Positions 1 to 9,998 of a stretch of 64,000 nt of DNA are shown one piece after another (position 1 is the stretch's first letter; the number at the start of each line of letters is the position of its first letter). Made by a program: the position numbers and the translations under genes. The notes under the pieces are model-generated. The model made no database searches and was not told where the DNA came from. It saw only the letters and a program-made list of their open reading frames with translations. This DNA comes from an uncultured Opitutia bacterium (GTDB lineage Bacteria; Verrucomicrobiota; Verrucomicrobiia; Opitutales; Opitutaceae): positions 124,001-188,000 of the forward strand of contig CAIPAH010000022.1 of the NCBI GenBank assembly GCA_903862955.1. The letters are read 5' to 3'.

Positions 1-1239
1 CGTCTCGGTTACGCCAATTGGGCCGACTACCAGACCGAGGTGCGCATGGCCAAGACCGGCGCCGCGGCCTTGAAGTTTGAAAACGACCTCGTGGCCGGCC
101 TGCAGCCCAAATTTGCCGCGGAAATGGAGACACTCCGCCAGATGAAGGCGGCGCAGACGGGCAAGGCTGACGCCAAGCTCGAGGCGTGGGACATCAATTA
201 CTACACCAACAAGCTCAAGAAGGACAAATACGCCGTCGATGCGGAAAAGCTCCGCGTCTACTTCCCCTACCAGGCGACGCTGCAGGGCATGTTCTCGATC
301 TACCAGCGGATCTTCAGCCTGAAGTTTACCGAGGTGGCGGCGCCCTACGTCTGGGCGGCGGGTGTGAAGCTTTACGTCGTGCAGGACGCCGAGACCGGCG
401 TGCCGATGGGGGCGTTCTACCTCGACATGTTCCCGCGCGACGGGAAGTTCAACCACTTCGCGTGCTTCTCGCAGAAGGCCGGCGGCGTGATGGCCAATGG
501 CGGTTATGACCTGCCCGTTGCCGCGCTGCTCTGCAACTTCCCGGCGCCGTCCGCGGACAAGCCCTCGCTGCTGAAGCATGACGACGTCGTGACGCTCTTC
601 CACGAGTTCGGCCACGTGATGCACGGCATGCTGGCGCGCGCGCGCTTCGCCTCGCAGGGCGCCTTCACGGTGCCGCGGGACTTCGTCGAGGCCCCGTCGC
701 AGATGCTGGAGAACTGGCCGTGGGACAAGAAGGTCCTCGACACCTTCGCCGCCGACTACCGCGACCCGTCCAAGAAGATTCCGGCCGACGTCATCGACTC
801 GCTGGTGGCGGCCCGTCAGGCCACCGAGGGCTACGGCGAGCGCCGCCAGCTCTCCATCGGCCTGCTCGACCTCAACCTGCACACGCTGTCGGAAGACGCC
901 GCCTGGCAGGCGGACGTGGTGAAGATCGTGAACGACACGACTGCCCGCGTCTCCATTGCCCCTCCGGCTGACACATTTTGGGCCGCGTACATCGGCCACC
1001 TGGCGGGTTACGACGCCGGTTACTATGGCTACCTCTGGGCGAAGGTCATGGCGATCGACATGGCCAGCGTCTTCAAGGCGTCGCCGGATGGTTTCCTCGA
1101 CGTAAAGGTCGGCCGCCGCCTGCGCGACGAAGTTTACGGCAAGGGCGACACGCGCGACGTGGGCGATTCCGTGGAGAAGTTCCTCGGTCGCCCGCGCTCG
1201 ATGCAACCCTTCCTCGAATACGTCGGCATCAAGAAGTGA
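1..1239 (+). CDS. M3 family oligopeptidase (thimet/Dcp-like), C-terminal part; 5' end outside window
   Basis: Frame open from base 1 (LGYANWADYQTEVRMAKT); zinc motif LFHEFGHVMHGML; C-terminal M3-like GYDAGYYGYLWAKVMAID. Confidence 0.93.
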   Translation, partial: RLGYANWADYQTEVRMAKTGAAALKFENDLVAGLQPKFAAEMETLRQMKAAQTGKADAKLEAWDINYYTNKLKKDKYAVDAEKLRVYFPYQATLQGMFSIYQRIFSLKFTEVAAPYVWAAGVKLYVVQDAETGVPMGAFYLDMFPRDGKFNHFACFSQKAGGVMANGGYDLPVAALLCNFPAPSADKPSLLKHDDVVTLFHEFGHVMHGMLARARFASQGAFTVPRDFVEAPSQMLENWPWDKKVLDTFAADYRDPSKKIPADVIDSLVAARQATEGYGERRQLSIGLLDLNLHTLSEDAAWQADVVKIVNDTTARVSIAPPADTFWAAYIGHLAGYDAGYYGYLWAKVMAIDMASVFKASPDGFLDVKVGRRLRDEVYGKGDTRDVGDSVEKFLGRPRSMQPFLEYVGIKK

Positions 1240-1254
1240 TTTGAGCCAATTCCC

Positions 1255-1295
1255 GCCGCCGGTTCGTCCTCAGGACGGGCCGGCGGCTTTTTTTT
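1255..1295 (+). terminator. Rho-independent terminator after M3 peptidase gene
   Basis: GCCGCCGGTTCGTCCT / AGGACGGGCCGGCGGC stem followed by T8. Confidence 0.85.
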
Positions 1296-1307
1296 GGCCG
1301 GATGGGA

Positions 1308-1415
1308 TTGGCCGCAAAGAGGCGCAAATGGGCGCAAGAATGGGGAGACGGAAGTGGATGATCAGCGCGATTGGACGGTCGGGGTCTTTGTGCATTTTGC
1401 GCCTCTTGTGGCCAA
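1308..1415. repeat. Intergenic long imperfect palindrome, GGCCGCAAAGAGGCGCAAA word family
   Basis: Left arm TTGGCCGCAAAGAGGCGCAAA; right arm TTTTGCGCCTCTTGTGGCCAA. Confidence 0.75.
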
Positions 1416-1472
1416 ACTCAGGGCGTGAATCGTGACTGGCCTCTATCTGCGGCTCTGTTTTAGGACAAAGGC

Positions 1473-2075
1473 ATGAAAACCGATCCCCGGGTGGACGCCT
1501 ACATCGCGAAGTCGGCGGATTTTGCCCGGCCGATCCTGCGTCACTTGCGCGTGCTGGTGCACGAGGCGTGTCCGGAGGCGGAGGAGACGATCAAATGGGG
1601 CATGCCCTCGTTTGTGCATCATGGGATCGTTTGCGGGATGGCGGGCTTCAAACAGCACTGCGCGTTTGGATTTTGGCGCAAGGGATTGACCGACGAAATC
1701 GCGCGGACGGGCGTCAAGGCGGAGCAGGCCATGGGCAGTCTCGGTCGTATCACGGGTCTCGGCGATCTGCCCGCCGACCGGGCGATGCTCGGCTACATTC
1801 GCAAGGCGGCCAGGTTGAACGAGGCGGGTGCGCCCGCGCGGCCGAAGCCCAAGGCGAAGCCGGCACTGCCGGTGCCGGCGGATCTGGCCGCGGCCCTCAG
1901 GAAGAACGCCAAGGCTGCAAATTCGTTTGCCGGGTTCAGCCCGGGCGCGCGGCGCGAGTACATCGAATGGATCACCGAGGCCAAACGTCCCGAGACGCGC
2001 CTGACCCGCCTGACCACGACGATCCAGTGGGTCGCCGCCGGCAAACGGCGGAACTGGAAATACGAGAACTGCTGA
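1473..2075 (+). CDS. YdeI/DUF1801-like protein
   Basis: N-terminus RPILRHLRVLVHEACPEAEETIKWGMPSFVHHGIVCGMAGFKQHCAFGFW; C-terminal SPGARREYIEWITEAKRPETRLTRL. Confidence 0.8.
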   Translation: MKTDPRVDAYIAKSADFARPILRHLRVLVHEACPEAEETIKWGMPSFVHHGIVCGMAGFKQHCAFGFWRKGLTDEIARTGVKAEQAMGSLGRITGLGDLPADRAMLGYIRKAARLNEAGAPARPKPKAKPALPVPADLAAALRKNAKAANSFAGFSPGARREYIEWITEAKRPETRLTRLTTTIQWVAAGKRRNWKYENC

Positions 2076-2090
2076 GCGTTTACTCCTGAT

Positions 2091-2150
2091 GTAGGTCGGG
2101 CTTTACGCCCGATAGGCTCGCGCCGATATCGGGGATAAACCCCGACCTAC
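2091..2150. repeat. GTAGG-type palindromic repeat, copy 1
   Basis: GTAGGTCGGGCTTTACGCCCGA...TATCGGGGATAAACCCCGACCTAC. Confidence 0.85.
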
Positions 2151-2545
2151 AAAGACAGGATCCGCGCCCACACGACCTCGACTGAGTGGAGGCTCTTGAT
2201 TTTCCACGCCACGCGATGCGGTCCGCGGGCGTCGGGCGTGAACGTGGTCCGGGCAAACGTGCGCGGCGCAAATGAGACGGCGACGCGGCCGCGACGCCAT
2301 TCGAACCACTCGGGATGGCTCACCATCGCGACGGCCATCGGATCGTAGAGGTGAGGATACTCGATCCGCCCGGGCTTGGATTTCGCTTTTTGCCAGAGGC
2401 GAATCGCGCGACTGAGCAACCGTCCGGTGGGAGTGTGCGATGCAACGAGACGCGCGAGTTGACCCGGGGTGATCGTGCAGGCCATGCCTACGGACCAGGG
2501 CAGAAAATCGATGGGCACGCCGCACTCCGCCAGGCACGCCATCAA
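2147..2545 (-). pseudogene. Probable inosine/uridine-type nucleoside hydrolase C-terminal remnant, 5' truncated
   Basis: VPIDFLPWSVGMACTITPGQLARLVASHTPTGRLLSRAIRLW...YPHLYDPMAVAMVSHPEWFEWRRGRVAV resembles the C-terminal third of nucleoside hydrolases; no N-terminal DxDxxxDD region present. Confidence 0.55.
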
Positions 2546-4214
2546 CAACGGCAACTACATCGCCGGCCCGGGCACGCCCACGACCTCGGGACCCACCGCC
2601 TACTTCGGCTACGACATCATCACGTTCCCGAACCCGCCGCCCTTCACCTTCGGCAGCGCGGCCGACGGATCGTTCGCCATCGTGGCGCCCGCCACCGCCC
2701 ACACGGTCAAACTCCCGGGCTACGTCGCCCTCGTCAACCCCCAGGACGTCGCCCGGTCCTTCGTCGCCATGGGCCAGCTCAAGTCGACCGTCGCGCTCTC
2801 GGCGGATGCGGAAATCGTGAACCGCTTCTTCGCCAGCACCAATCACTCCAACAAGAAGGAGCTGCTCGGCTACAGCGAGTATGTGCCGAAAAACGTCTCG
2901 GTGCAGGACCGCTTCGAATTCCACGACAAGTTCACCCTCGGTCAGTTCGATCAGAGCCTGATCACCGGTATCGACTACAAGTATATGAATATGACCGCGT
3001 ACCAGGACTACCAAACTGAGCCGGTTAACTTCTACGACCTGACGCAGCCCGCCTCGCAGATCATGTATCCGGGCTACGCCCTCGAGGGGAACACCTGGGG
3101 CGGCGGCCTGCGCGTTCCCGGGGTGGACGGCTACAGCGCCGCGCCCGGCAACGTCGCCAACGTGACCGAACACGCCAACGACATCGCCTGGTTCATCCAG
3201 GACGACGTGAGCCTGACGAAGCAGCTGACCTTCACCGGCGGCTACCGCATCGACAACATTTCGGTCACGGGCAAGAACCCGGCCTTCGAGGAATACGGCT
3301 ACTACAACAGCTTCTTCACCTATATCCCGCTCGCGGCGCCGATCTACATCCCGGAGGGCGGGTCGTCACCGTATTACACGGGCTATAACAACAGCCGCAC
3401 GGTGAACGACCAGTCGTTCTTCGCCAGTCTGACCTACAAGCCAACCCCAACCTCGACCCTCTACCTGACTTACAACCACGTCTACGCCCTGCTGGGTTCG
3501 TCCAACTTCGGCGGCATCGACGCGCTGTATCTTGACCAAGTGCTCAGCACCAAGGGCACCCTGTATGAGGCCGGTTACAAGCAGAGCCTGCTCGACAACA
3601 AGCTCTACTTCGCGACCGACATCTTCCAACAGCTCAAATACGGCTCCCAGATCACGGGCGGCAAATACCCGATCAAGAACAACGGCGTCGAGTTCGAGGT
3701 GGTGTATCAGCCGAACAAGACTTGGAACTTCAACGCCAACATCATCTACCAGGAGGCGACCGCGTTCGGCGTGTTCTTCCAGACCGCTGGCAACTACCTC
3801 GACGCCTTCGCCACGACCACCGCGGTCGACGGTCGGACCGGCACGGGCCTGGGCGCGCCCAACTTCACGCTCTACTACCCCCCGGGCGGCCGGATGCGGG
3901 CGCCCGGCGTTCCGTCGGTCCACGCCAACGGCTTCGTCGAATACAAGTCAAACAGCGGCTGGGGCGGCGGCATCGGACCCCAGTTCTTCGGCAAGCAGCA
4001 TGCCAACATGCAGGGCACCCTCACCATCCCGGCCCAGGTCGAGTGGGATGGGTTCGTCTACTACGACACCCCGCGCTGGAATGTCCGTCTCAATGTGAAG
4101 AACATCCTCAACGAGCGGCTGTTGGATCCCATCGATGTCAGCTTCGCCGGCAACAGCCTGATCTCGGTGCGCCCGCCCATCACCGCCACCCTCACGCTGC
4201 GGCTCAAGTTCTAG
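2530..4214 (+). pseudogene. TonB-dependent receptor, C-terminal barrel portion; plug/N-terminus missing
   Basis: Barrel-like repeats (ITGIDYKYMNMTAYQDY, DDVSLTKQLTFTGGYRID, STLYLTYNHVY, TLYEAGYKQSLLDNKLYFATDIFQ) and terminal ATLTLRLKF; no signal peptide or plug; ORF start lies in sequence antisense to the hydrolase remnant. Confidence 0.75.
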
Positions 4215-4245
4215 AAACCCGCTTCCAGCGGACATTGGTCAGCGG

Positions 4246-4277
4246 AACGCGGTGCCGCCGCAAGGTGGCACCGCGTT
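4246..4277 (+). terminator. Hairpin downstream of TonB receptor, weak T-tract
   Basis: AACGCGGTGCCGCC / GGTGGCACCGCGTT stem with one mismatch. Confidence 0.5.
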
Positions 4278-4381
4278 GCGTTCATTTGCCCTGACATCTT
4301 CTCACTCTTACCGCTTCCATGCCTTTCGCATCCGTTCCATCGCCACTGCCCGGAGCCTGACCTGTCCCACCGCTTCCACCC

Positions 4382-5728
4382 GTGCATCTTTTCCGCCGCG
4401 CCCGCATTCCGCTCGCCTGCCTCCCGCCGCCGTTGAACCAGCCGGGCAACGCACCCGACGCCGCACTGGAGCCGTGGCGGGAATGTGACGTGACCGTCGA
4501 CGGTTCGCGCATCGTCGCCGTTCGCGACTCCCAGGCGCCGGCCCCGGGCTCGGCGCCCGGCCGCACGACGGACCTCGGCGGCGTCCTCGTCTTCCCCGGG
4601 TTGCTCGAGGTCCACACCCACCTCGACAAGTGCCACACCTGGGACCGTGCCCCGGGCGTGCACAGCGACTTCTGGGAATCGGTCGAAATCCTCGAGGCCG
4701 ACTGCCCGAACTGGACGGAGGAGGACGTCTACCGGCGCGCCGACTTCGCGCTGCGCTCCGCCTGGGCGCACGGCACGGTGGCGCTGCGCACGCATCTCAA
4801 CACCAACGCGCGGGCCGGCGCCGGCGCCCACGCCGCGCTCGAGCGCTTGCAGGCCGAGTGGCGCGGCCGGATGCAACTCCAGACCGTCAGCCTGTTCGCC
4901 TTCCAGGAATTCTTCGGCGGCGAGGCGGACCGGATCATCGAGCTCAGCGCCCGGCACCGTGCGACGGCGCTCGGTGGCTTCCCGCAGCCTGGGCCAGACC
5001 TGCCGCGGCAGCTCGACGAGGTGATGGCCGCGGCGCGGGAGCTGGGCGTGGGGCTCGATTTCCACGTCGACGAAAGCGATCTCGTCCACGCCGAATGCCT
5101 CCGCGCCACCGCCGAGGCGGTGTTGCGCAACCAGTTTCCCCATCCCGTCGCGTGCGGGCACAACTGCTCGCTCTCAGTGCAGGATCCCGCCCGCGCCCGC
5201 GAGACCCTCGCGCTCGTGAAGGCCGCCGGCATCGGGATCATCGCGCTGCCCCTCACGAACCTGCACCTGCAGGGACGCGCCCGCCAACCGGCGAAGCCCG
5301 GGCAGCGCTTCGGCGCCCCGCGCACGCCGCAGTGGCGCGGGTTGACGCTGCTGCACGAATGCATTGACGCCGGCATCACCGTGGCCTGCGGTGGGGACAA
5401 CGTGCGCGACGCCTTCATCGGCTGGGGCGACTTCGATCCCGTGGAAGTCTACGTCGAGAGCGTGCGCATCGCGCAGCTCGACACCCGCCTCGCGTTCTCC
5501 CCCTCTGTCGTCACGACCGGCGCCGCCGCCATCATGGGCCTGCCCGGTTACGGCCGCGTCGCCCCGGGCTCGCCGGCCGACCTCGTCGTGTTTTCCGCGC
5601 GGAAACTCTATTCGCTCCTCGCTCGCCCCGCCACGCCCCGGCGGTTCATCCACGGCGAGGAGTTTCGCGACACCATCCTCCCTGACTTTGACGAACAGCT
5701 GAGCTGGCCGCGACCTCCGTCACGCTGA
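4382..5728 (+). CDS. Cytosine deaminase-like amidohydrolase
   Basis: GVLVFPGLLEVHTHLDKCHTWDRAPG; LDFHVDESD; VACGHNCSLS; CGGDNVRDAFIGWGDFDPVEV. Confidence 0.8.
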   Translation: MHLFRRARIPLACLPPPLNQPGNAPDAALEPWRECDVTVDGSRIVAVRDSQAPAPGSAPGRTTDLGGVLVFPGLLEVHTHLDKCHTWDRAPGVHSDFWESVEILEADCPNWTEEDVYRRADFALRSAWAHGTVALRTHLNTNARAGAGAHAALERLQAEWRGRMQLQTVSLFAFQEFFGGEADRIIELSARHRATALGGFPQPGPDLPRQLDEVMAAARELGVGLDFHVDESDLVHAECLRATAEAVLRNQFPHPVACGHNCSLSVQDPARARETLALVKAAGIGIIALPLTNLHLQGRARQPAKPGQRFGAPRTPQWRGLTLLHECIDAGITVACGGDNVRDAFIGWGDFDPVEVYVESVRIAQLDTRLAFSPSVVTTGAAAIMGLPGYGRVAPGSPADLVVFSARKLYSLLARPATPRRFIHGEEFRDTILPDFDEQLSWPRPPSR

Positions 5729-5759
5729 GCTGCATTTCCTTTCGCCCGCGCCCTCCACC

Positions 5760-7670
5760 ATGAATCCACCGTCCGCCACTTTCCACGCCCTCGCGCCTGA
5801 ATTCGAACTGCTCCGGTTCGGCGAAATCCTGCCCGGCGGCTGGATCCGAGAGCAGATGGCGCGCGACCTCGCCGAGGGTTTCGCCGGCCACATGCCGGAG
5901 ATCGCCCCCAGGACGTGCGCGTCGGAAATCTTCGGCGCGCAACGCAACCTTCCCGACCGCTTCCAGAACGCCGGCGGCGGCAGCTGGGGCGGCGCCACCG
6001 GTGCGTGGTGGAATGGTGAAACCGAGGGCAACTGGCGCAGCGGCAACACCATGATGTGCCTCCTCGCCGGCACGCCGGCCCAGCGGGCGGAACTCGACGC
6101 GCGCGTCGCCGAGCTGCTCAAGACGCAGGACGCCGACGGCTACATGGGCATCTACGGGCCGACGCTGCGGTGGGCGGACGGCAATGTCATCAACGGCGAA
6201 CTCTGGACCCAGACCTGCCTCTTCCGCGGCTTGATCGCCTACGCCGAGGCCACGGGCCGCGCCGACGTGCTGCACGCGGTCGAGCGCGCGGTGCAGCTCG
6301 CCATGAGCCACTACGGCGAGGGCAAAAAGAGCCCGTTCGGTTCCGCCACGATGGAACACAACCTGATGTTCGTGGACGTCGTGGAACGGCTCCATGAACT
6401 CACCGGCAACCCCGCCTACCGCAACTTTGGCGTTTACCTGTATCTTGAGTTCTCGAAACAGGTGAAGGCTGACGTCGCGCTGCCCGTACTGCTGGCCGCC
6501 GATCGCGCGCTGAACGGCCACGGCGCCACGACCTACGAGGCGCTCCGCGTGCCGCTCTGGGCGGCGTATGTGACGGGCGACCCAGTGCTGGTGGCCGCCG
6601 CCGCGCAGGCGTTTCGCAAGGCCTGGATCCACGTCTCGCCCACCGGCGGGCCGGTGTCGAATGAGATGATCGCCAGCAAGCCCACCGACCCCGACCTCGG
6701 CGGTTATGAGGGTTGCGCCCAGAAGGAGTGGATGCACTCGCTGCTCAGCGCCGCGCAAAAGACCGGTCGCACCGACCTGGCGGAGCAGGCCGCGACCACG
6801 TTCTACAATTCGGCCCAGGGCTCGCGGCTGCCCGACGGCAAGGGCGTGGACTACGTGACCACGGACAACATCTACAAGATCGACGGTGCCATCATGAACC
6901 GCGTGATCTTCTCCCCCGCGCACGAGGACGTGGCGAATTGCTGCGCGCCGAACTTCACGCAGATCGGGCCGGTTTTTGTCCGCCACATGTGGCTGCGCGC
7001 GCCCGATGGGCTGGTGCTGATGCTCCACGGGCCGTGCGAGTTGAACACGGTCGTGAACGGCACGCCGGTGCGCGTGGTCGAGGACACAACCTTCCCTTTC
7101 TCCGAACAGCTGGAGCTGCGCATCGATCCCGCCCGCCCGGTGGAATTCGTGCTGCGCGTGCGGGTGCCCGCCTGGGCGACTTCGAGTTCCGTCACCGCCG
7201 CCGGCGCCACGATTCAGCGCGCGGGTGACTGGATCCTGCTCACCAAGACGTGGCAGGTCGGCGATGTGGTGCGGGTGGCCTTCGGCGCCGACGTGCAGCC
7301 CGTGCCCGCGAACAACGGGGAGTTTTACGTCCGCCGCGGCCCGCTGCTTTACGCCCTGCCATTCGAGGCGATCAAGGAAGCGAACAAAAACTACCCGCTC
7401 CCGGGCTTCCACGACTACACGGTCTCCCCCGTGCGCTGGGGCCAGGGCCGCCTGGCATTTCCCCAAACCGACGGCCGCCTGGCGACCGCCAGTTTCACCC
7501 CGGTGGCCAATCCGAAAGCCGACTCGCGATTCCCGTGGGATGCCACCCCGGTGCGGCTGAAGGCCACGATGGTCAACCTCGACACCCACCAACCGGAGGT
7601 GGTTGAACTCGTGCCGATGGGCAGCGGCGAGGCGATCCTGCGCCGGATGACGTTTCCCGCGGCCCGCTAG
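5760..7670 (+). CDS. GH127-like (DUF1680) putative beta-L-arabinofuranosidase
   Basis: ILPGGWIREQMARDLAEGFAGHMPEI; GAWWNGETEGNW; VANCCAPNFTQIG motif. Confidence 0.78.
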   Translation: MNPPSATFHALAPEFELLRFGEILPGGWIREQMARDLAEGFAGHMPEIAPRTCASEIFGAQRNLPDRFQNAGGGSWGGATGAWWNGETEGNWRSGNTMMCLLAGTPAQRAELDARVAELLKTQDADGYMGIYGPTLRWADGNVINGELWTQTCLFRGLIAYAEATGRADVLHAVERAVQLAMSHYGEGKKSPFGSATMEHNLMFVDVVERLHELTGNPAYRNFGVYLYLEFSKQVKADVALPVLLAADRALNGHGATTYEALRVPLWAAYVTGDPVLVAAAAQAFRKAWIHVSPTGGPVSNEMIASKPTDPDLGGYEGCAQKEWMHSLLSAAQKTGRTDLAEQAATTFYNSAQGSRLPDGKGVDYVTTDNIYKIDGAIMNRVIFSPAHEDVANCCAPNFTQIGPVFVRHMWLRAPDGLVLMLHGPCELNTVVNGTPVRVVEDTTFPFSEQLELRIDPARPVEFVLRVRVPAWATSSSVTAAGATIQRAGDWILLTKTWQVGDVVRVAFGADVQPVPANNGEFYVRRGPLLYALPFEAIKEANKNYPLPGFHDYTVSPVRWGQGRLAFPQTDGRLATASFTPVANPKADSRFPWDATPVRLKATMVNLDTHQPEVVELVPMGSGEAILRRMTFPAAR

Positions 7671-7698
7671 GCCGTCTCTTCCCGACTCACTTTCGAAA

Positions 7699-8994
7699 AT
7701 GAAACCCATCAAGATCGGCATTTTGGGCGCCGGAGGTTTTGCCCGCGCCTTCACTCCGCTTTTCAAAGCCCACCCACTCGTCCGGGCCGTGAGTCTGACG
7801 GAAATCCTGCCCGAGCGGCGCCGCACTGAGGCCGAGCTGGCCGGCATCACCGAGACCTACGGCTCGCTCGATGAACTCCTCGCCAGCGACTGCGATGCCA
7901 TCGCGATCTTCACCCAGCGCTGGATGCACGCGCCCCAGGCGATTGCCGCGCTCAAGGCCGGCAAGCACGTCTACTCCGCCGTGCCAGCCGGAGTCTCCGT
8001 CGAGGAACTCGCCGAACTCGTGGAAACGGTCAAGCGCACCGGTCTCACCTACATGCTGGGCGAAACCAGCTACTATTATCCCTCGACGATCTTCTGCCGC
8101 GAGATGTGGCAGCAGGGAAAGTTCGGGCACTTCGTTTACGGGGAAGGCGAATACATGCACGACATGTCCCACGGTTTCTACCAGGCCTACCAGCACAGCG
8201 GCGGCCCGGACTGGAAGCGCACCGCCGGCGTCCCGCCCATGCTCTACCCGACCCACACAATGAGCATGATCGTCAGCGTGACGGGCGCGCGCATGACCCG
8301 CGTGTCCTGCCTAGGCCAGGTCGACCAGAGTGGCGACGGTGTTTTCGGAAAAGGCCTCAACCTCTGGAACAACGACTTGAGCAACGAGACCGCGCTTTTC
8401 CGCACCAGCGACGGCGGCTCGGCCAGGATCAACGAATTCCGCCGCGTCGGCCACTGGGGCGGACGGTCCGTGCGGCTGAGCCTTTACGGCACCGAGGGCT
8501 GCTACGAGGAGCAACCCCTCGGCGATGTCTGGGTGAACCGCGAGCGCGAGATCACCCCACTCAACGACCTCCTGCGCTGCATGCCGCTCACGCCCGAGGA
8601 CCTCGAGGCCGCCGGGCAGAGCAAGGACAGCACCCAGCACGATTTCTATTCGGGCATGGCGGCGATCCACCCGACCTGGCGCCTGCCCAGGGAATACACC
8701 GGCCGGCCGAGCGGTCACCACGGGTCCCACCATTTCCTCGCCGACGACTTTGTGCGCGCCTGCACCACCGGGGCGCTGCCGCCCAACCATGTCTGGGCCG
8801 CCGCGCGCTACAACCTGCCCGGACTCATCGCGCACGAATCCGCCAAGCGCGAGGGTGAGCTGATGGACGTGCCCGACTTCGGCGACGCGCCCGCCGGGGC
8901 CTCCCGGCTGGAGGACATCATCGCCAAATTAAAACCCGCCAAGGCGCCCTGGACCCTGCCGAAGCCCGCCCATGTCGGCGTGGCGTGGTGGTGA
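7699..8994 (+). CDS. Gfo/Idh/MocA family oxidoreductase
   Basis: IKIGILGAGGFARAF Rossmann start; ALKAGKHVYSAVPAGVSVEEL. Confidence 0.88.
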   Translation: MKPIKIGILGAGGFARAFTPLFKAHPLVRAVSLTEILPERRRTEAELAGITETYGSLDELLASDCDAIAIFTQRWMHAPQAIAALKAGKHVYSAVPAGVSVEELAELVETVKRTGLTYMLGETSYYYPSTIFCREMWQQGKFGHFVYGEGEYMHDMSHGFYQAYQHSGGPDWKRTAGVPPMLYPTHTMSMIVSVTGARMTRVSCLGQVDQSGDGVFGKGLNLWNNDLSNETALFRTSDGGSARINEFRRVGHWGGRSVRLSLYGTEGCYEEQPLGDVWVNREREITPLNDLLRCMPLTPEDLEAAGQSKDSTQHDFYSGMAAIHPTWRLPREYTGRPSGHHGSHHFLADDFVRACTTGALPPNHVWAAARYNLPGLIAHESAKREGELMDVPDFGDAPAGASRLEDIIAKLKPAKAPWTLPKPAHVGVAWW

Positions 8995-9004
8995 AACTCC
9001 CGGC

Positions 9005-9904
9005 TCAAGGCTTTTGGTCGAGCCGCAGGAATTCCCGCGGACTGGTGCCGTAAACCTGCGTGAACACCCGGTGAAACTGCGCGTAACTGCCAAAGCCTGC
9101 CGCATACACGGCTTCCGTGATCGTCTTCCGGTCCGGCTGCCGGTAATACTCGAGGAAACGCTCGAGGCGCATGGAATTCCGGTAGCGACTGACGGACACG
9201 CCGATCTGCTGGGTGAAGATGCGGCTGAGGTGCGCTTCGCTCGCGCCACACCGGCTTGCCAGCGCACGGAGACTCAGCCGTCCATCGCCCTGGCTCAGGA
9301 GTTCCAGCGCCTTCAGCACCGACGAATGCAGCGAAATCGCGCCGCCGAGGGCCCGGCCGGCGCACTGGCAGCGCCAGCACAGCAGGAGCAGGTGGTGCAG
9401 CCCGGCGTTCAGGCCGTCGGGATCGCGGTGATCGTAGTGGAAATCCGAGTTCACCCCGAAGCCCGCCTCGCGATTCAGCACGTCCGGGTCCGGCGCGGCC
9501 ACCATCAGCTCGTCCATCGTCCGCCGGACCAGGTCAAAGGTCGCCATCGGCAGGATCGTGTGCAGCACGCCGTCCACGTCGGCCCGGTCCCGCTTCAAGC
9601 CCTCGTAAGCTCCGCCCCGGCACGACCGCGCAATCAGGCTGGGCTTGAACACGGCGACGTAGTTTTCCGCGTCGCTCGAGCGGTCCACCAGCTGGTGTTC
9701 CTGCGAGGGATAGAGCCACAGCAACGTCCGGCGGGGGAAGGTGAAGCGTCGTTCGCCGAGGACGTAGCTGATCGTCCCGCGCACGACCAGGTTGAGTTCC
9801 AGCTCCACGTGGTGATGGCTGCGGATCGTGGGCGGGTTGCGGGCCGATTCCACGAGGTAAATCAGTCCGTCATAACGGCGCGCCAGCTTGAGGTTTTCCA
9901 GCAT
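9005..9904 (-). CDS. AraC family transcriptional regulator
   Basis: C-terminal double HTH: LSLRALASRCGASEAHLSRIFTQQIGVSVSRYRNSMRLERFL...ITEAVYAAGFGSYAQFHRVFTQVYGTSPREFLR; ORF could extend to 9985. Confidence 0.88.
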   Translation of the reverse strand: MLENLKLARRYDGLIYLVESARNPPTIRSHHHVELELNLVVRGTISYVLGERRFTFPRRTLLWLYPSQEHQLVDRSSDAENYVAVFKPSLIARSCRGGAYEGLKRDRADVDGVLHTILPMATFDLVRRTMDELMVAAPDPDVLNREAGFGVNSDFHYDHRDPDGLNAGLHHLLLLCWRCQCAGRALGGAISLHSSVLKALELLSQGDGRLSLRALASRCGASEAHLSRIFTQQIGVSVSRYRNSMRLERFLEYYRQPDRKTITEAVYAAGFGSYAQFHRVFTQVYGTSPREFLRLDQKP

Positions 9905-9998
9905 GTGAGCAAAATATGAGAACTTTATCTCAGATGGCGAGAAGACCATGCCGGCCTCCCGCCCTATACTGTCACCCTTGTCCAACCCTGTTCCAGCA

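Noticed and set aside
5646-7850. 734-aa minus-strand ORF opposite the GH127-like gene
   Set aside because: Low-complexity Gly/Ala/Val/Arg/His composition and antisense to a supported CDS.
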